A stretch of 64,000 bases of DNA. It comes from Motacilla alba alba. Lineage: Eukaryota > Chordata > Aves > Passeriformes > Motacillidae. This document shows, piece after piece, positions 41,601 through 51,800 of the stretch (its first letter is position 1; the number at the start of each line of letters is the position of its first letter). The notes beneath the pieces were generated by a model. That model saw only the letters and a list, made by a program, of their open reading frames with translations, was not told the origin of the DNA and searched no databases. The stretch is from NCBI RefSeq assembly GCF_015832195.1, contig NC_052018.1, positions 53,381,666 through 53,445,665 on the forward strand, read 5' to 3'. The translations under genes and the position numbers were made by a program.

Positions 41601-44600
41601 CTGAGAGATTTTACTTCAGCTGTGTAATGCGGACCCCCTCACACAATATATTGAAGAATAAAAAATTAATTAAAATGCACTTTTTTAACATTTATTTGTT
41701 GTTGCGCAACAATAAGTTTGTTTTTCCCACTCAAGTCATAAAGAAAATGTAACTCTTTGAAAATGCAAATCAAATAACCTTGAGAACAGAATCTTTTGAT
41801 TTGAGAAAGATGTGTGCAATATAATGCAAAAAACCCCCCAAACCAACATTTGAGCAGAACCCAGAATAAAGCAGCTTATTTACAGTGATCAAACAATGCC
41901 CCTGAAGGCTGTAATTAAAGAGCTTGTTGCCTTTGAAAGAACCTTTTCTGAAATGTTACTTTGTTCAATAAAAAACACATTTATATCCTTTCATAAGCTC
42001 ATCTCTAGTTCGCCAATCTGTGTTATCAACAACCGTGATCAGATCAAAGCAAGCATCACAATTGGTTCAGTATCTTTTCCCTCCATCTTTCCTAAAATGT
42101 TAAGCAGCCACACCATCATCCTCCCTAACATAAGCCCTTTATTTGATTTATTTCTCATTATAGGTACAAGAAGAGCACTTTTGTATTAAAAACAACAATA
42201 TAAAATATAAATATAGTGAATGCCTGAGATGGAAGATATCATTCTTAATGTCAGGGCATCTGACAGTACCACTGAGATAAATATTTTATAATACAAGGTG
42301 AAACAATAAAATATCTCAGTAATATGTCACTTTTTCTTCCCAGCAGCTTGGAGCTCCATTGGTGACTGCTCTCAGAGTGAACGCCTCACTGATGCTGATA
42401 GAAACGGCTCACAATCAGGGCCGGGAGTAAACAGCACTAATACATCACTGGGGTGGAACTGCTTTCCGCCAAATGCCTCCGGGCAGTTTAGCATGAAGGG
42501 CCAGGGAGAGCGATGCAAACGAGACAAGAGACTCGACTAAGGTGGCACAGAGGATTATTCAGCAGCGGTGAAGCTCAAGGCCAGGCTGGCTGACTCCCAG
42601 TCTCACAGCCTGTCTGGTACAGGGTGCTGCTAAGCGCTTCAAGTATGCCCCTTTTTTCTTTTTTTTTCTTTATTTTCTTTTTTTTTTTCTTTTTTTTAAA
42701 ACAAAGACTAAGCTTTTTTCCTAACAAAACCAAATCACTTTGGAGGCCAAACTAGGCATTGACTGCCTTGTCCCATGAGTTTGAATCTTTGAAGGAAAAT
42801 ATTTTCTCTTTCATGTCTCAGTAACACTCACTGACTTCATTGCAGCTGGCAGGCTGAACAGTCTTTGAAAGGAGATCCAAAGAACCAGGAACCTGGCTGC
42901 ATAGTGGGGAGATGAAAGATCCCCCTACATCTCCTGAAAGAGTAGAACTTTGTCCCAATGTCCTTTTCCCAGAGCTCTTTTCTCCACTATTAAGTTGTCA
43001 TCAGTTGCCCATATGAGTGCTGTCTTCACTCTCAGAGGTGACTCTGTTTCAGAGGCTGGTGAAATGGTTCTGCTTTCACATAAAGGCTCCATGCCCTGGT
43101 GCAGCCATTGAGCCAGAATTACAATAGCCCATTCTCCCCTACAACACAGCTCAGCTGAAATCACAGTTTTATTAAGGCTGCTGCAGGCTCTCAAAGTAAT
43201 ATGAAGGGCATAATGGATCTATAATTAGTGTCAATAAAAAAAGGTATCATTCTTTATGGGCATTATTTGAGGGCAAGCCAATTGTTCAGAGTTTATGCTC
43301 TTTGGCAAGAAAAGAGATCTATTTTAAAGTTTTAAGGAGGAGAGTTTTGCTTAATCATTTAAATCATTTTATACTCTGATTAAGCAGAAGAAAAAGCAAA
43401 CAATTTCGGATGGGGAGACATTAGGTTGCTTTTTTTTCCCCAGTCAAATACCTCCTGAGCACAAAAGATGCTCAGCAGTCTGCTGAATTTCCCCCACTAA
43501 ACTCAGATAGTCCCATGTCTTGTAGGGAAGAGGCTGGAAATCATGCACAATGACAGGCAAAGAAGGAAGCATGCCCCAGCTTCTCTCTCTAACCCCAGGC
43601 TGTGAGAGTGGCTGCAAATAGGATAAAACACCTGAATGGCATTTTTCCACCCCTCCCTTCCTAACCCCAGAAGGTGCCCCCACTGAGAGCAGGTGAGCCC
43701 AGCTCCCCAGTGCCCACACAGTGCTCCAGATGCCCAAGGACAGCAGTGGTCATGAAGGCAGTGTGAATTTGAGTGGAAGATCCTTTGTCAAGTGACAGAG
43801 CAATTTATTGGGCTTTCAAAAATCTCTTTTCTCTTTAACATGTCCTAAGCAACAAAAATCTTTAAGTTTGACCATTTTGGGACAAAAATCTTCCAAAAGA
43901 CTCTATGCAAAGATGCATCTTACCTATATCATACCTACTTGTGAAGGGTCCGATTTTTGCCAGCACGAAACCATCAAAAAACAAAAGCCGCTAAGATTTA
44001 TCTTTTGCCATATAAAGTCAAACTTTAAATGTCAAGTACTTTAAGCCATTTCAATCATAATGGACTTTAAAAAAATTACTTCTGAGGTTTCTGATTTATT
44101 ACTTTCCTGATAAGTTTATGGCCTTTTATTTTATAAATGCATTCTCCTGATTCTCATCTATCTAGGGGCTCACACACTGCATGTGGCAGCAGAGCTTTAT
44201 GCATGCAGCACCCACTATAATGGAAAGAGCAAGTAAAACCACAGCTCCCAATCAAACACCTTTGACCTTTTATTTGGGTTTACTCAAATGAGTCAGAATT
44301 GCCACAGCAGTGAAGACAATGCCCAAACCTGATTTTGAACAGCATTAGTCACTGTTATAGCTGTTAATGATTTATTTAGATTTATTCAGTTTCTTTACAG
44401 CATTAGTTACTTTGAATTTAATATGTTTATTCACATATATGTTCAACAGAAAATGACATTTTGTTGGATGAGGTTTAGGAAGGCTGCTCAAACTGAGTTG
44501 CAGGATCAGATCGGAGTGTTGAGCACTTCACAGGTGCAGTCCAGAACTGGAAACATGTTTAAGCATTTTCCCCTACTGAGATCAGAGCATGATGTCCCTT

Positions 44601-47600
44601 GTGCCACTTCTGTGTGTCCAAGGGAGCTAACCAAACAGTGGACATGGACAAATGCCATGTTCCTTCATGAGCAAGTCACCAGGTACTTGAAGAGTAAGTT
44701 TTGTAACAAAAGCCCTGTAGCTCAGAAACGGTGTGTGGATGTGTGGTCATGGGCTTGTGTATCGTGGGATGTTTACCCCAGGATCTTCCCTGCTATGCAA
44801 TTTAACATAGTTGTCCCTCCTGCTTTCTAGAGCCTGAGTTTGTGAAAATTATTTTGGTACTTTTATAGGCTTTTTAGAGGTTCATGGGAAGAGAAACAAT
44901 GCCCCTCCTGCTGCAGACCTCCTCCTCCTCCTCACGTCTCTGGAGGCCAAGTGCAATGACAGCTGGGGAGCTCTCTGCTACAGGACACAAGCACATTGAG
45001 GGAGCTTCAGCAAGACAAGACAAGGAGTTGACCCCTGCATTGAGACAAATCAGGCAATTTGGGTATGCTTCCTACTTCCTGTGCCATCCACGGTGAGGCC
45101 CAAAACTGAATGTTACAGAAAGAAAATCCCCTCAAAGGAGATTCTCAAATCAGCTTCACCCTGAGTGCCTGCTACCCAGGGTCAGATTTTTCTCACTGTG
45201 TCTGGATGAGTCATTCCATTGAGGGCAGCAGTATGAATAAAATGAGCAATACTTGACCCAAAAAAGTCAGGGTTTGTTCTCACATCCACTGAAGAACACT
45301 TTCTTTCTTGTTCAGAATAAAGCAGGCATTTGAAGCAGCTTGTACAAGGGCAGGAGAGTTTCGGTGGTTTGTATTAATAGAGAAAATTTACCAATATGCT
45401 CCAACTAGTGACCACAAAAAAGAATCCAAACTGTTTGTTGCTCTGGCTCTACTTAAGGCTCTTGCTCCTACTTGCTCAATCAAGAGGAACAGAAACAACT
45501 GTATTCAAAGGAAACCACCCTTCCACTTTTTGATATGTTCATCTATCTTTAAAAATACTTTTCTATCTTAAAAAAAAAGACACAAATAAGTAAGTGAAAG
45601 CACTGTACCACAAGTTTCACCAATTTCACAAGCAGTTCTCCCTTGGCATACACTCCACTGAGAATCCACCCAGTAAATGCGGAGAATGATAATGATAGTT
45701 CACCTCTAAGAAACACAGCCCTAATTATCTTCATCAAAACTGTCTTATGCTCAGCCTCTGTTTAAATTATTTGTTGCTTTTTATAAGAAAAAGTAGTTTT
45801 ATTAATCCTGAAGAGGCAGTTTGCTTGTTTTATTCATACGTATTATAGACTGCATAGCCTAGCCTTCATCAACTCGTTGGCTTATCATACATGACAAGGG
45901 AGAAGGATTTGTTCCCTCTAGGTTGGCTTAGAAACAGTAAAATAATTCTACCCTGATCATATTTGAACTGTTAGTGTTGAGAGAGACTGCTTGTCTAAAT
46001 TAGGACTCAGGGCAGCTGAGTTTGGATAGATAAGGATTCCTTTTGCATTCAGTTTGCCTAGCTACAATAACAGGGTTAACAAGACCTTTTGAACTCTGTT
46101 GATAGTCAGCAGAGCCCATCACTTCCCTGAAATGCTTGCAGAAATGCATGCTGGAAAAATGCCGTTTTCCAGTCACAGAGGCAGAGAGAGTGAAACCAAA
46201 ACTGCAGAGACAGCGAGCAAATGTGGATACACAGCCAGCAAGAGGAACCATGAGTCATGCTGTTTAGAGTTGACCAAAATGAGTTTTGAAGTGGAATTAT
46301 TCACACAAAGCATTTTGTTTGGCATTGCCTCTCATGCAGCTGTCAGAGAGCACGAAACATTTGCCCAGAGGAGGATTCCCAACCCATCAATTCTAAGAAT
46401 CTTTGGATCCCTTAAGTCTGGAAGGACTTTAACCAAGGATGTACTTGTGACCCTACAGTTGCCTCTTCCCAATATTTTCTCCCTGCACAGATCTAGCCCT
46501 TTCCTGAATCCCAGAGACTGGAGCACCACAGCTACAGCACGCTGCCTCCCTGCACACCCAGGCTGCAGAGGTGGAGGCTGCTGGCTCAGAGTTCCCTTCA
46601 CCTCAGAGAAGGAGCACAGTTTCCCGATGCGCTTCCCAGGCCTGTTGTAAAAGAGGGTATGTCCTGGAACTTCAATTTACACAACACACATGCTGTTTTC
46701 AAATAACTGAACTGCAGAGCAGAGCTACAAACTCTCCCCATGCTCTGGCAAGTTCCAACCCCTGAAGAAATGGGGGAATACCATAATGCTGTATGTGTTT
46801 AGGTGGGGCAAGAATGAGAAGACTGTGGATAGGCTAATGACAACAAGCACCAACAGAAGAGGTGCCTTGAGAGGTTCTTCATTTTTCACAATTAAAGTTG
46901 ACACTTTTTACTGTTTTGCCACTGGTTAAATTAAGCCTGCAAAATATTAAATTCACTTACCCAAAAAATAATTATATTAGTATTAAAACAGACATAATTT
47001 TTGCAACATAAAAATGAAAGCCTACTTGCATGCTATCTGTGAAAATCAATGGTCAGACAGTACTTACCTCACTAAGTATCAATATTTACTAAAATGTTCA
47101 AAGAAAGATATTTGATCAATCAAATCAGTTCCCAATGGAGTTTCAGCAATTTAATTTTTTAATAACATATTTAATGAGCTATTAAATTATCATGTACTTC
47201 AGTCTGCACTGTAGTTCCTTTCTAATCAACACTGATTACCAAGTTATTTGTATCTGGCAGACTTGCTCTCATTTTATAATCATCCTTCCTATTCCCTTCA
47301 GAGATTCAACAGCACAGTCCAGTTTCTGTAGCAAGGACATTACAACTGCAGGGGCCAAAGCAGCTGCCCTGAGAGGCATCCCTGGCATTTGCAGAACTAC
47401 CATCTCCTTTCATCTGTGTTTCTGTTTTCAAACCAGGGATGATAATAATTTCTCTGCTTCTGTATGGACTTTCGAATATGATGATGAAAAGCATTTTGGA
47501 AGAACTCGGGGTTCTTACTAACATCCCACATTTCTGACTCTGCAAAGTGTCAGACAATGGTCGGTGATGGCTGCAGGTTGGGTCTCTGACTGTGCAGCCC

Positions 47601-49973
47601 CACATAGCTGGAGCTGAAGCAGAATAAAAACATGGGAGTGTGAACAAGCACCCCCAACCTTGACTATTCTGCCTAGAGGCAAACTGGTAAGGCTTCAACC
47701 AACCCTAAAGTCCAGGTGTAGCATGAAAATCACTGATATAATTCAAAGAAAATGCTTTCCTCTTCTTCATGCCCAGAACAGAGAGGAAACAGCAACAGAA
47801 CTTCCTGAGAAAGGTGTCTAAAATATAGTACTCACTACCAACAGCAAAAGTTCAATTGCCCAGAGCTTTTCTAGCTGAAAGTATTCCATGTGGAAGCAGG
47901 GTCTTTAAAGCTATGTCCATTTGCAGTTTGGGGAACTACAGTTAAATACATCATATTCCAGAAGTATCAGCAGAAACATAATTTTTTTATAGGCCAGTAG
48001 AGAGACTAATGATAGAATGAGTGCACACAGCATATGTTTTCTACTTGCTGTCCACTGGGAACAGTAGCAGGCAGGCTTGGGTCTGAAAGGAGAGACCTAG
48101 TTTGTATTTGGTGTAACATGGATAAAGAAGCAGAATGGATTCTTTCAGAGGTGTTACCTTGCCAAAGGCAAGTAAATTCCCACTCTTTCCCTGGAGCTAG
48201 ACTTTGCAGCTTCTAATAAAAATACCTCACCACACGGAAAACATCCATCCTCACAAAGCATTCAGCTTTCCTTATGCTTCCAGAGGTACTGAAATTCTGT
48301 CAGGAACTGTAAGGCTACTTTGCAAGTCCTATATTTACAAAATCATTAGACCTAAGTGCAGTGTGTGGAAAATGCTGCTTCCAATAGAGTAAATGGAGAG
48401 TTTCATCCCCACAGCACACAGAGCACCAGAGAAGAGCGGTGAATCAATTACACCGTGTTGCCTTATTATCAAGTATCTTGCTGTAGCCTTCTTTGGTTGG
48501 CTGTGACAGCTTTGAGGTGACAGCTCTAATGGATGTAATAGACCATTATTTACTCCATTAGCAATTCTATGTACCTGCCTATGCTATGTTAAGAAACCTT
48601 GCCCTTTTTGGGGGGGTGGTTCTGAGGAGGGAAATATACATTAACATTTGCATATATAAAAATTCTTCCTATTTAAAATTCTTATGCAGTAAAATTAAAT
48701 ATCCCTAGTGATTGATCAGCTTCAAACAATCACATGTAATGCTTTAACAATTGATCTTCTCCCTTACTCCCAGCAGGTTGTGCTGAGAATGGTTACAGAT
48801 TCCTACGAAATCCCATTCCACAAAAGCACTTAGCTGACTGGGCTGGCTATGTAGCCATTTGGGAGCTATTACAATCAGTGCACAAACGTTCAGATTTGGT
48901 CCCAGCAGCCAGAGCAATAAACCCATATTCCCTGCCGATAGACCTGCCATTACCTGCTCTGTGATTGCCGGTGTACTGCATGATCAAAAAGGTTGGTGCA
49001 GGGGCAGAGGGATCTGCCTGAGGAAGGACTCAAGAATGGTTGTCCTAATGGAAACTTGAAGTGCTCAAAGTGGCCCATTCTCCTGTTTAGCAATATAACA
49101 GGAGTTACTCCAGACTCTCTTTGAAGCACTAGTCTTTCAACAGAAAATGTAACATAAATCATAATGCAATCACAGAACAATGTGTTCACCCCAGCTGCCA
49201 GGTACAGAAGGAAGGAAAATATTCAGGAAAGATCTGACACAGACAGAGAGCTCAGGGAAGGAGGGAGAGAAAGGGAATGAGGGCCTGGTCTGAGAAGACC
49301 TTTTGTAGCCCTAGATCCTGCAAATCTATCAGGCACCGAGTGTCTTGAGCATCTCAATCTTCCTCTGAAGCAAGGAAGAAGAGGAAGCCACAGAAGCCTG
49401 CTACAGGACATCAGTTTTCCTAGGTACTTGCAAGTATTTTTTTGGGATATGATGGCTCTCAGGGCAAGGAGCCAAGCAGAACATATCAGTCTTGCTTGTT
49501 GTATAAACAAGAGACTCGTGCATGGCTGTTGGTGCTGCAGCTGCTGTGTTGGTAGGACATGTATGAGACTAGCTGAGAAGCCACCAGGAGCAGAGGACAG
49601 GAAGAGGTAGTGCTGCTGCAGACCAAAAAACCACTGGAGCAGTACGAGGGCTGTCACTTTTTAATGCTAATATTCTCAGGTCTCTGGAGCACACACCACC
49701 CCCTCCCAAGGCTAATCAACAGCTAATAGATTTTTTTTCTTTCACATGTGAGGAATTGCTGCAGAATGGTCTGCAGTGGTGTTTACTCACCACTGTGTTT
49801 CTTCTCAGGAAAACTGTAGGGTTTAGACAGAATATGGAATCACAAACTGAAATTCTCTGGCTACAAAAATGTACTGGTATAAGTTTTACCATCCATGAGC
49901 AGTAGGATGCAGACTGTAGGAACTCAGAAACCTGCACACAGCTGGCCTACCATCATTTTATCATAGCATTTTT

Positions 49974-50021
<48 letters not shown>

Positions 50022-51570
50022 TCACAGTATTTGCATACATATGTATACATATATATATATATATATGTACTCATACCTACATGTACAATTGCATACAAAT
50101 TGTTTTCATATCACTTCAGCTTCCTAGCTCTTTCTCTCTCAAAAGAGATGAATACAGTGGCTACTCCAGCTTAAGGAGGTGATCTCCCCTCTTTTAGTTT
50201 TAATTCTACTCTTCATCACTTAGGCTGTAATTTTCTTAATAAGAACCTATTTGTCACAGCTGCAGGACCAGTTTAAATGATAAAACTTGATCAGGCCACA
50301 TAGCAAAGTTCAGAATAAGAGTATTTTCAAAAGTTTTTCTGGTTATTTTAGCTAAGTTTATTTCCCAGAACACTTTTTCTATATATCACTATTATTCATA
50401 GGTAGTTTCCAGGGCAGCTAGGATGGGCAATCAGGAGCCCATGGACAGTACTCTACCATCACAAATTCAGTACACTCTTTCCCATTTCCTTTCTGCCCAA
50501 AGAGGCTGTTGTCATAAAGGGAAAAATCACCCACTCTGGTCAATGCTACTGATTGCCAATCAGACTCTGGCCACCTCCTCTCTCCTACTATGGAGCAGCA
50601 TGGAAATACTTAGATTGATGTAAAGATAGATGTTGTGGATCCCAAAGTGGGTGATTGGCTGAAGCTGAAGCAGACTTCAGTTCATTTCATGAAACCCTCT
50701 CTGTTTTATTAGTTGAACCCATGTTTTTCCCTCTCAGTGGCATGGAAGTAACTTTTTCTAGACTGATAAATGGGCTTGACATGATATCTTCACTGTCATT
50801 GGACAAAGTCCATGCCCAAAGCAAGAGCAGATTTTTCCCTCTAATGCTGGTCTCTTCAACATAATCTTTCAAGTGCGTTTTGTGCATAAGCAGAGCACTA
50901 AAAACATCATAAAAATAGATCTGCAGCAGGAAAACCCAGTAAAATATTATCCCTGTGTTGCTCCTGTCCAGCTCATACCAACTCCTTTGCATTGTTGCAC
51001 ACTTGAAGTACCCCAAATACAGGACAGAATTTCAGGAAAATCTATGGTCCTTCATGATCACTTTCCAGACTCCCTGGTTCTTTATTTCTGAGAAGAAGAG
51101 ACCTCTCCATGGCAGCCCCAGAAGTCCAAGATGAATTAAATAAATTAACCTCTGTGAGGTGATTTGCAGTTGCTGGATTGATAGCTCTGTGTAAATTAAA
51201 AGCAAATTCATGTCTTATTCCAGTACTCTTTCCAGGATATGATAAGGACTAACTAGTTTCTTTTTCACTGCCAGTGAGAAGACTAAATGCACACTGCACC
51301 AGAGGCATTTCCAAAGCCATTGATAAAACACTCATTCTTCAGCTTGTGGGAATCTGCTAGGAGACAACTCCATGAGCATCCTTCCTATGCCTCCCCCACA
51401 TTCTACATTCCAGTCTGAAGGGGTACCTGATGTCAAATACAGGCTTGCAAAGTCCTGCCACAAAACATTCGATGCTCACCTTGACAATAGATGCCTGACT
51501 GGATTTGGAGGACCCTGGGAAGGGCTTTGAGGTCCAGAGAATGAATGAACTTCTGCAGGGTAGAGGCCAT
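25572..51570 (-). CDS. THEMIS: THEMIS, confirmed part of the spliced coding gene (exons 1-4, 584 residues)
   Basis: The span joins four exons: 51570-51480, 37720-37562, 29759-29301 and 26614-25572. They total 1752 nt, or 584 codons, with no internal stop and matching intron phases (1, 1, 1, then 0). THEMIS is a T-lineage cytoplasmic/nuclear signalling adaptor. It acts downstream of the T-cell receptor with GRB2, LAT and the phosphatases SHP1/SHP2 and sets signal strength during thymocyte positive selection. The family is defined by two CABIT modules, both present here. The product lines up with mammalian THEMIS (recalled, not searched) from the first residue to the proline-rich region. The last roughly 55 residues of the mammalian protein are not in these exons. 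Confirmed introns are about 13.8, 7.8 and 2.7 kb. The paralogue THEMIS2 is less likely, because the CABIT2 and proline-rich segments match THEMIS closely. Confidence 0.95.
26615..29300 (-). other. THEMIS intron 3
   Basis: 2686 bp between donor AAAT|GTAAGT and acceptor TTTTCTTTTCAG. AT-rich unique sequence with a T16 run at 27863-27878. No coding exon, RNA gene or recognisable transposon was seen on either strand. Confidence 0.93.
27863..27878 (+). repeat. T16 homopolymer
   Basis: Sixteen uninterrupted T in THEMIS intron 3. Confidence 0.9.
29301..29759 (-). CDS. THEMIS: THEMIS coding exon 3 (residues 84-237, core of CABIT1)
   Basis: This 459-nt exon has acceptor TCTGTTCTTAG and donor AAAT|GTAAGT. 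It starts with the completed Gly then [11 protein letters not shown] and ends [10 protein letters not shown] plus one base. It holds the core of CABIT module 1, including Cys152 (context VNCVVV), equivalent to the conserved CABIT core cysteine (about C153 in mammals). The CABIT signature [14 protein letters not shown] begins at about residue 165. The open frame extends past the 5' edge into the intron (to about 29871), but that extension is hydrophobic, unrelated to the family and separated by a clear acceptor. Splicing at 29759 is therefore preferred. Confidence 0.95.
31378..31404 (+). repeat. T16G11 homopolymer junction
   Basis: Sixteen T directly followed by eleven G, then GTG-rich sequence. 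The minus strand, the transcribed sense of THEMIS, carries C11A16. Confidence 0.9.
31797..31827 (+). repeat. Short tandem repeat, 12-bp unit, about 2.6 copies
   Basis: The unit CTGCAGGAAAAC is present twice in full, followed by a partial copy CTGCAGG. It lies in THEMIS intron 2 with no known function. Confidence 0.9.
35885..35907 (+). repeat. G19C4 homopolymer run
   Basis: Nineteen uninterrupted G then four C. It is in intron 2 of THEMIS, so the pre-mRNA has G4 then C19. Confidence 0.9.
37562..37720 (-). CDS. THEMIS: THEMIS coding exon 2 (residues 31-84, first half of CABIT1)
   Basis: This 159-nt exon has acceptor TTCTTTTCAG and donor CCTG|GTATAG. The minus strand reads [20 protein letters not shown] at its start and ends LPLNFPG, both close to mammalian THEMIS. 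It encodes the N-terminal beta-rich part of CABIT module 1. There is no ATG or stop, so it is too short and internal to show up as an independent ORF. It was found by its splice sites and family similarity. Entry and exit phases are both 1, matching exons 1 and 3. The long introns on each side contain no other coding sequence that I can support. Confidence 0.93.
40235..40785 (-). mobile_element. CR1 LINE fragment, reverse-transcriptase end joined to 3' UTR by an internal deletion
   Basis: Read on the minus strand, 40785-40610 translates with CR1 reverse-transcriptase motifs: [10 protein letters not shown] (normally VVYLDFSKAFDTV), [14 protein letters not shown] and [12 protein letters not shown], with a stop codon in between. 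Next to it, 40608-40235 matches the CR1 3' UTR. On the plus strand that part includes TCCAGAACCTCAATGTCTTT, TCAGCTGCTCCTCATAAGAT, AACTTGAGGCCGTTTTCCCT and CCCTGGGCAGCCTGTTCCAG. The rest of the ORF2 C-terminus and the terminal ATTCT repeat are missing. CR1 is the main LINE of birds and other sauropsids. This copy is dead and lies inside THEMIS intron 1, in the same orientation as the gene. Confidence 0.92.
41699..41712. promoter_or_regulatory. 14-bp perfect palindrome with a consensus C/EBP site
   Basis: TTGTTGCGCAACAA is its own reverse complement. Its core TTGCGCAA (41702-41709) is the consensus C/EBP dimer site. It sits in AT-rich sequence in THEMIS intron 1. Function is inference only. Confidence 0.35.
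42651..42700 (+). repeat. T-rich (TTTTTCT)n-like tract
   Basis: About 50 bp of almost pure T with regular C interruptions. Low complexity within intron 1. Confidence 0.85.
49976..50017 (+). repeat. (TA)21 microsatellite
   Basis: About 21 TA units without interruption, in intron 1 about 1.5 kb from exon 1. A second, shorter TA run follows at 50049-50066. Confidence 0.92.
50049..50066 (+). repeat. (AT)9 microsatellite
   Basis: Short second TA/AT run, separated from the first by about 30 bp of ATAC/GTAT-type sequence. Probably part of one decayed repeat locus. Confidence 0.85.
51480..51570 (-). CDS. THEMIS: THEMIS coding exon 1 (start codon, residues 1-30 plus one base)
   Basis: Read on the minus strand this gives a 30-residue N-terminus starting [12 protein letters not shown] and including the family hallmark [13 protein letters not shown]. 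Mammalian THEMIS and THEMIS2 begin with an equivalent LPRVL-x-I/V-x-SG-x-Y stretch, the first strand region of CABIT1. The ATG is in a near-ideal Kozak context (ACCATGG). An in-frame TGA lies 18 codons upstream at 51627-51625 with no ATG between, so the start is well defined. The exon ends CAAG followed by GTGAGC, a good donor, leaving one base (phase 1). That base joins the AC opening exon 2 to make an Asp codon. Overlapping minus-strand ORFs in other frames are shadows. Confidence 0.93.
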
Positions 51571-51800
51571 GGTCCGCAGCACTGTAGCATGTGGGTTTGA
51601 CACGTAAACACCAGTGAAAATCTCTCAAGGCAGCAACACTTTCAGCCTGGTGCATGCTGTGCTCGGAAGCTCCACAACAGAGAGGAGGAGTGGCATGGGG
51701 AGGTACTTCTGCTTCCTTCCCTCTGTGGCTGCTCCCTCCCATAGACGCAGCTGGAGCAAGGTGAAGCAGCTTGTGGTCCCGTCAGCTGGTTCTGGCACCC
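51571..51800 (-). promoter_or_regulatory. THEMIS: THEMIS 5' UTR and proximal promoter candidate
   Basis: This is the sequence directly upstream of the THEMIS start codon on the minus strand. It is locally GC-richer than its surroundings. No TATA box or CpG island is obvious, and the transcription start cannot be placed. On the plus strand there are two CAGCTG E-boxes (51748-51753 and 51783-51788) and a RUNX-type TGTGGTC (51772-51778). E-protein and RUNX factors drive many thymocyte genes, so these fit a T-lineage promoter. Such short motifs also arise by chance. Confidence 0.3.

Larger units (their letters stand above)
37721..51479 (-). other. THEMIS intron 1
   Basis: 13,759 bp from donor CAAG|GTGAGC to acceptor TTCTTTTCAG. 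It contains a deleted CR1 fragment (40235-40785), a perfect C/EBP-type palindrome (41699-41712), a T-rich block near 42.65-42.70 kb, TA repeats near 50.0 kb, and a phase-compatible candidate alternative first exon (39732-39672). The 183-codon plus-strand ORF at 46099-46650 and the 135-codon ORF at 44423-44830 show no family or splice evidence. In mammals the first introns of T-cell genes often hold enhancers; that is inference here. Confidence 0.92.

Noticed and set aside
44423..44830. 135-codon plus-strand ORF
   Set aside because: Cys/Trp-rich random-looking translation, no domain and no supporting signals.
45178..45262. Possible ancient sauropsid repeat ('gtcagatttttctcactgtg ... attcc')
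   Set aside because: Only a loose similarity from memory. Not enough to annotate.
46099..46650. 183-codon plus-strand ORF as a protein gene
   Set aside because: No recognisable motif, signal peptide or composition bias typical of a real protein. A single open frame of this length can occur by chance in GC-richer intronic DNA. Kept only as a low-interest observation.
49716..50182. ORFs through the TA repeat (YIYIYI peptide)
   Set aside because: Pure microsatellite translation.
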